DNA of 6,675 bases from Actinomycetota bacterium. GTDB taxonomy: Bacteria; Actinomycetota; Thermoleophilia; UBA2241. The stretch spans positions 1 to 6,675 of the forward strand of contig JAPLCL010000347.1 of assembly GCA_026392265.1 (NCBI GenBank), in the 5' to 3' direction. The notes under the pieces were generated by a model. That model was not told the DNA's origin. It was given only the letters and a program-made list of their open reading frames with translations, and searched no databases. Positions 4,759-6,675 of this stretch are shown one piece after another. Each line of letters starts with the position of its first letter. Positions within the stretch are counted from its first letter, which is position 1. The position numbers and the translations under genes are program-made.

Positions 4759-6675
4759 CTAGGCCCCGTGACACCTCTTGTACTTCTTCCCGCTGCCGCA
4801 CGGGCACGGGTCGTTGCGCCCGACCTTGTCGTACACGACCCGCTGCTGCACGGCCGCGGGGCGGGTGCTGGTGGTGGTGCCGCCGCGCTTGCCGCCTCCG
4901 GCGGCCACGTTGCGCGGTGGCGCGTCCGCGAAGCCGCCGTCGGCCGACGCCCCCTGGTCGCCGGCGGCCATGGCCGCGCCGGTGAACGAGGTCTGCGTGA
5001 TGAGGTCGTCGCCGCTCGTGTAGTTCAAGCTCATGAGCGGCTCCTCGAGAGTCACGGCGGTGAACACCGCGAGATCCTCGGGGCTGTTCTTCATGAGCGT
5101 CGTGACGGTGCTCGACTTGACGCCCTCCATCATGTCCTGGAAGAGGTCGAAGCCCTCGCCCTTGTACTCGACCAGCGGGTCACGCTGGCCGAGAGCGCGC
5201 AAGTGGATGCCCTCCTGCAGGTAGTCCATGTCGAGCAGGTGGTCCTTCCAGCGCGTGTCGATGACCTGCAGCATCACGGCGCGCTCGACGCTGCGCATCT
5301 GCTCCGCGCCGATGAGGCGCTCGTGCTCGTCGTACTGAGCGAGCGCGTCGTCGACGGCGAGGTCGATGACTTCCTGCAGCGTCGCCGAGCTGAGATCGAG
5401 GTCGCCCTTCTTGATGGCCGGGTCGTAGATCTGCCGCAGACCGACGAAGACGGAGTCGAGGTCCCACTCCTCGGAGAACTGCTCGCCCTCGAGGTGCACG
5501 CGCACCGCGCCCTCGACGAGATCGCTGACCATCTCGCGGACCTGCTCGCCGAAGTCCTCGCCCATGAGGATACGCTGCCGCTGGTCGTAGACCACACGCC
5601 GCTGCTCGTTCATGACCTCGTCGTACTTGAGCACGTTCTTGCGGCGCAGGAAGTTGAGCTCTTCGACCTTGACCTGCGCCTTCTCGACCACGCTGCTGAG
5701 CATCTTGGCCTCGAGCGGCTCTCCCTCCTTAGGCCCCAAGCGGCTGAGGATGCGGTACATGCGGTCGCCGGCGAAGAGGCGGATGAGCTCATCCTCGGCG
5801 GAAAGATAGAAACGGGTGTCGCCGGGGTCGCCCTGCCGGCCGGAACGGCCGCGCAGCTGGTTGTCGATGCGCCGGCTCTCGTGGCGCTCCGTGCCGAGCA
5901 CGTAGAGGCCACCGGCCTCGACGACGCCCTCGCCGAGCTTGATGTCGACGCCACGACCGGCCATGTTGGTGGCGATCGTGATCGCGCCCTTCTGGCCGGC
6001 GTCCTTGATGATCTCGGCCTCGCGCTCGTGCTGCTTGGCGTTGAGCACGTTGTGCTGCACGCCGTGCCGTTCGAGGAGACGCGAGAGCATCTCGCTGACC
6101 TCCACCGAGACCGTGCCGACGAGCACCGGCTGACCCTTCTCGTAGCGCTCTACGAGGTCGTCGACGACGGCCGCGAACTTCTCCTTGGCCGTCGTGAAGA
6201 TGAAGTCGTTCTCGTCCGTGCGGACCATCGGCGCGTTGGTGGGGATCTGCACCACCTCGAGGCCGTAGATCGTGCGAAACTCGTCTTCTTCGGTCTTGGC
6301 CGTGCCGGTCATGCCCGCAAGCACGTCGTACATGCGGAAGTAGTTCTGCAGGGTGATGGTGGCGAGGGTCTGGTTCTCCTCGCGGATCGGCACCTTCTCT
6401 TTGGCCTCGATAGCCTGGTGAAGGCCCTCGGAGTAGCGACGCCCGTCGAGAATACGACCGGTGAACTCGTCGACGATGAGCACCTCGCCGTTCTGCACCA
6501 CGTATTCGACGTCCTTGTGGTAGAGCGCTTCGGCGCGCAAGGCCTGGATGAAGTGGTTTACGAGCCCGCCGTTGGTGTCTTTGTAGAGGTTGTCGATGTC
6601 GAGGGCGCGCTCGACCTTGGCCACGCCGCTTTCGGTGACGGCCACGGTGCGCTGCTTCTCGTCGACCTCGTAGTC
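4759..6675 (-). CDS. secA: Protein translocase subunit SecA, C-terminal 638 residues; 5' end beyond the right edge
   Basis: SecA is the ATPase motor that pushes unfolded preproteins through the SecYEG channel, cycling between cytosol and membrane. The frame is open from the right edge (DYEVDEKQRTVAVTESG) to TAG 4761-4759. Roughly 250-300 N-terminal residues with the Walker A and B motifs are missing. Visible along the fragment: FTGRILDGRRYSEGLHQAIE; LAGMTGTA at about residues 119-126; PVLVGTVSVEVSE; the helicase motif ATNMAGRGVDI at 215-225; QLRGRSGRQGDPG with its arginine fingers at 253-265; the helical scaffold with RWKDHLLDMDYLQEGIHLRA near 485-505; and a Gly/Ala/Thr-rich linker. The end is CPCGSGKKYKRCH, the CxCx8CH zinc-binding SEC-C motif that contacts SecB or ribosomes in other species. 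The usual Thr of GRGTDI is Val here. Otherwise the fragment is a standard, intact SecA. prfB lies next on the same strand beyond the oppositely oriented signalling gene. Confidence 0.98.
   Translation of the reverse strand, partial: DYEVDEKQRTVAVTESGVAKVERALDIDNLYKDTNGGLVNHFIQALRAEALYHKDVEYVVQNGEVLIVDEFTGRILDGRRYSEGLHQAIEAKEKVPIREENQTLATITLQNYFRMYDVLAGMTGTAKTEEDEFRTIYGLEVVQIPTNAPMVRTDENDFIFTTAKEKFAAVVDDLVERYEKGQPVLVGTVSVEVSEMLSRLLERHGVQHNVLNAKQHEREAEIIKDAGQKGAITIATNMAGRGVDIKLGEGVVEAGGLYVLGTERHESRRIDNQLRGRSGRQGDPGDTRFYLSAEDELIRLFAGDRMYRILSRLGPKEGEPLEAKMLSSVVEKAQVKVEELNFLRRKNVLKYDEVMNEQRRVVYDQRQRILMGEDFGEQVREMVSDLVEGAVRVHLEGEQFSEEWDLDSVFVGLRQIYDPAIKKGDLDLSSATLQEVIDLAVDDALAQYDEHERLIGAEQMRSVERAVMLQVIDTRWKDHLLDMDYLQEGIHLRALGQRDPLVEYKGEGFDLFQDMMEGVKSSTVTTLMKNSPEDLAVFTAVTLEEPLMSLNYTSGDDLITQTSFTGAAMAAGDQGASADGGFADAPPRNVAAGGGKRGGTTTSTRPAAVQQRVVYDKVGRNDPCPCGSGKKYKRCHGA

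Overview
The window is GC-rich (about two-thirds G+C by eye), densely coding bacterial chromosome. It holds three protein genes, two of them cut by the window edges. Codon usage, the gene families and the secA/prfB neighbourhood suggest a high-GC bacterium. An actinobacterial lineage (for example a deep-branching one such as Thermoleophilia) is my best guess, but the window holds no decisive taxonomic marker.

Layout. Positions 1-759 (minus strand) carry the 5' two-thirds of prfB, peptide chain release factor 2. It has a recognisable programmed +1 frameshift site (CTT TGA C) after codon 33. Positions 760-918 form a 159-bp divergent intergenic region. It contains one TAGACT-type -10 candidate per direction, both within the shared string GGGTAGANT, plus a strong ribosome binding site for the rightward gene. 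Positions 919-4710 (plus strand) encode one large soluble protein of 1263 residues: PAS-PAS-PAS-PAS-GAF-PAS-GGDEF-EAL. Its EAL domain keeps every catalytic residue of a c-di-GMP phosphodiesterase. Its GGDEF domain has lost the metal-binding residues but keeps the RxxD inhibitory-site motif. A 48-bp convergent gap (4711-4758) contains a perfect 8-bp-stem hairpin. Positions 4759-6675 (minus strand) carry the C-terminal 638 residues of SecA, the preprotein translocase ATPase, ending in the zinc-binding SEC-C motif. Its N-terminal part lies beyond the right edge.

How it fits together. secA and prfB are housekeeping genes that sit next to each other in the same direction in some bacteria (B. subtilis secA-prfB). 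Here they keep order and strand, but a signalling gene on the opposite strand lies between them. prfB is therefore probably expressed from its own promoter, possibly as a nearly leaderless mRNA, with autoregulation through the frameshift. The large protein is predicted to be a cytosolic sensor that lowers c-di-GMP in response to unknown ligands of its PAS and GAF domains.

I see no mobile element, CRISPR array, RNA gene or clearly novel system. The most interesting points are the RF2 frameshift element, the mixed degenerate/intact catalytic state and regular PAS array of the large protein, and its placement between secA and prfB.
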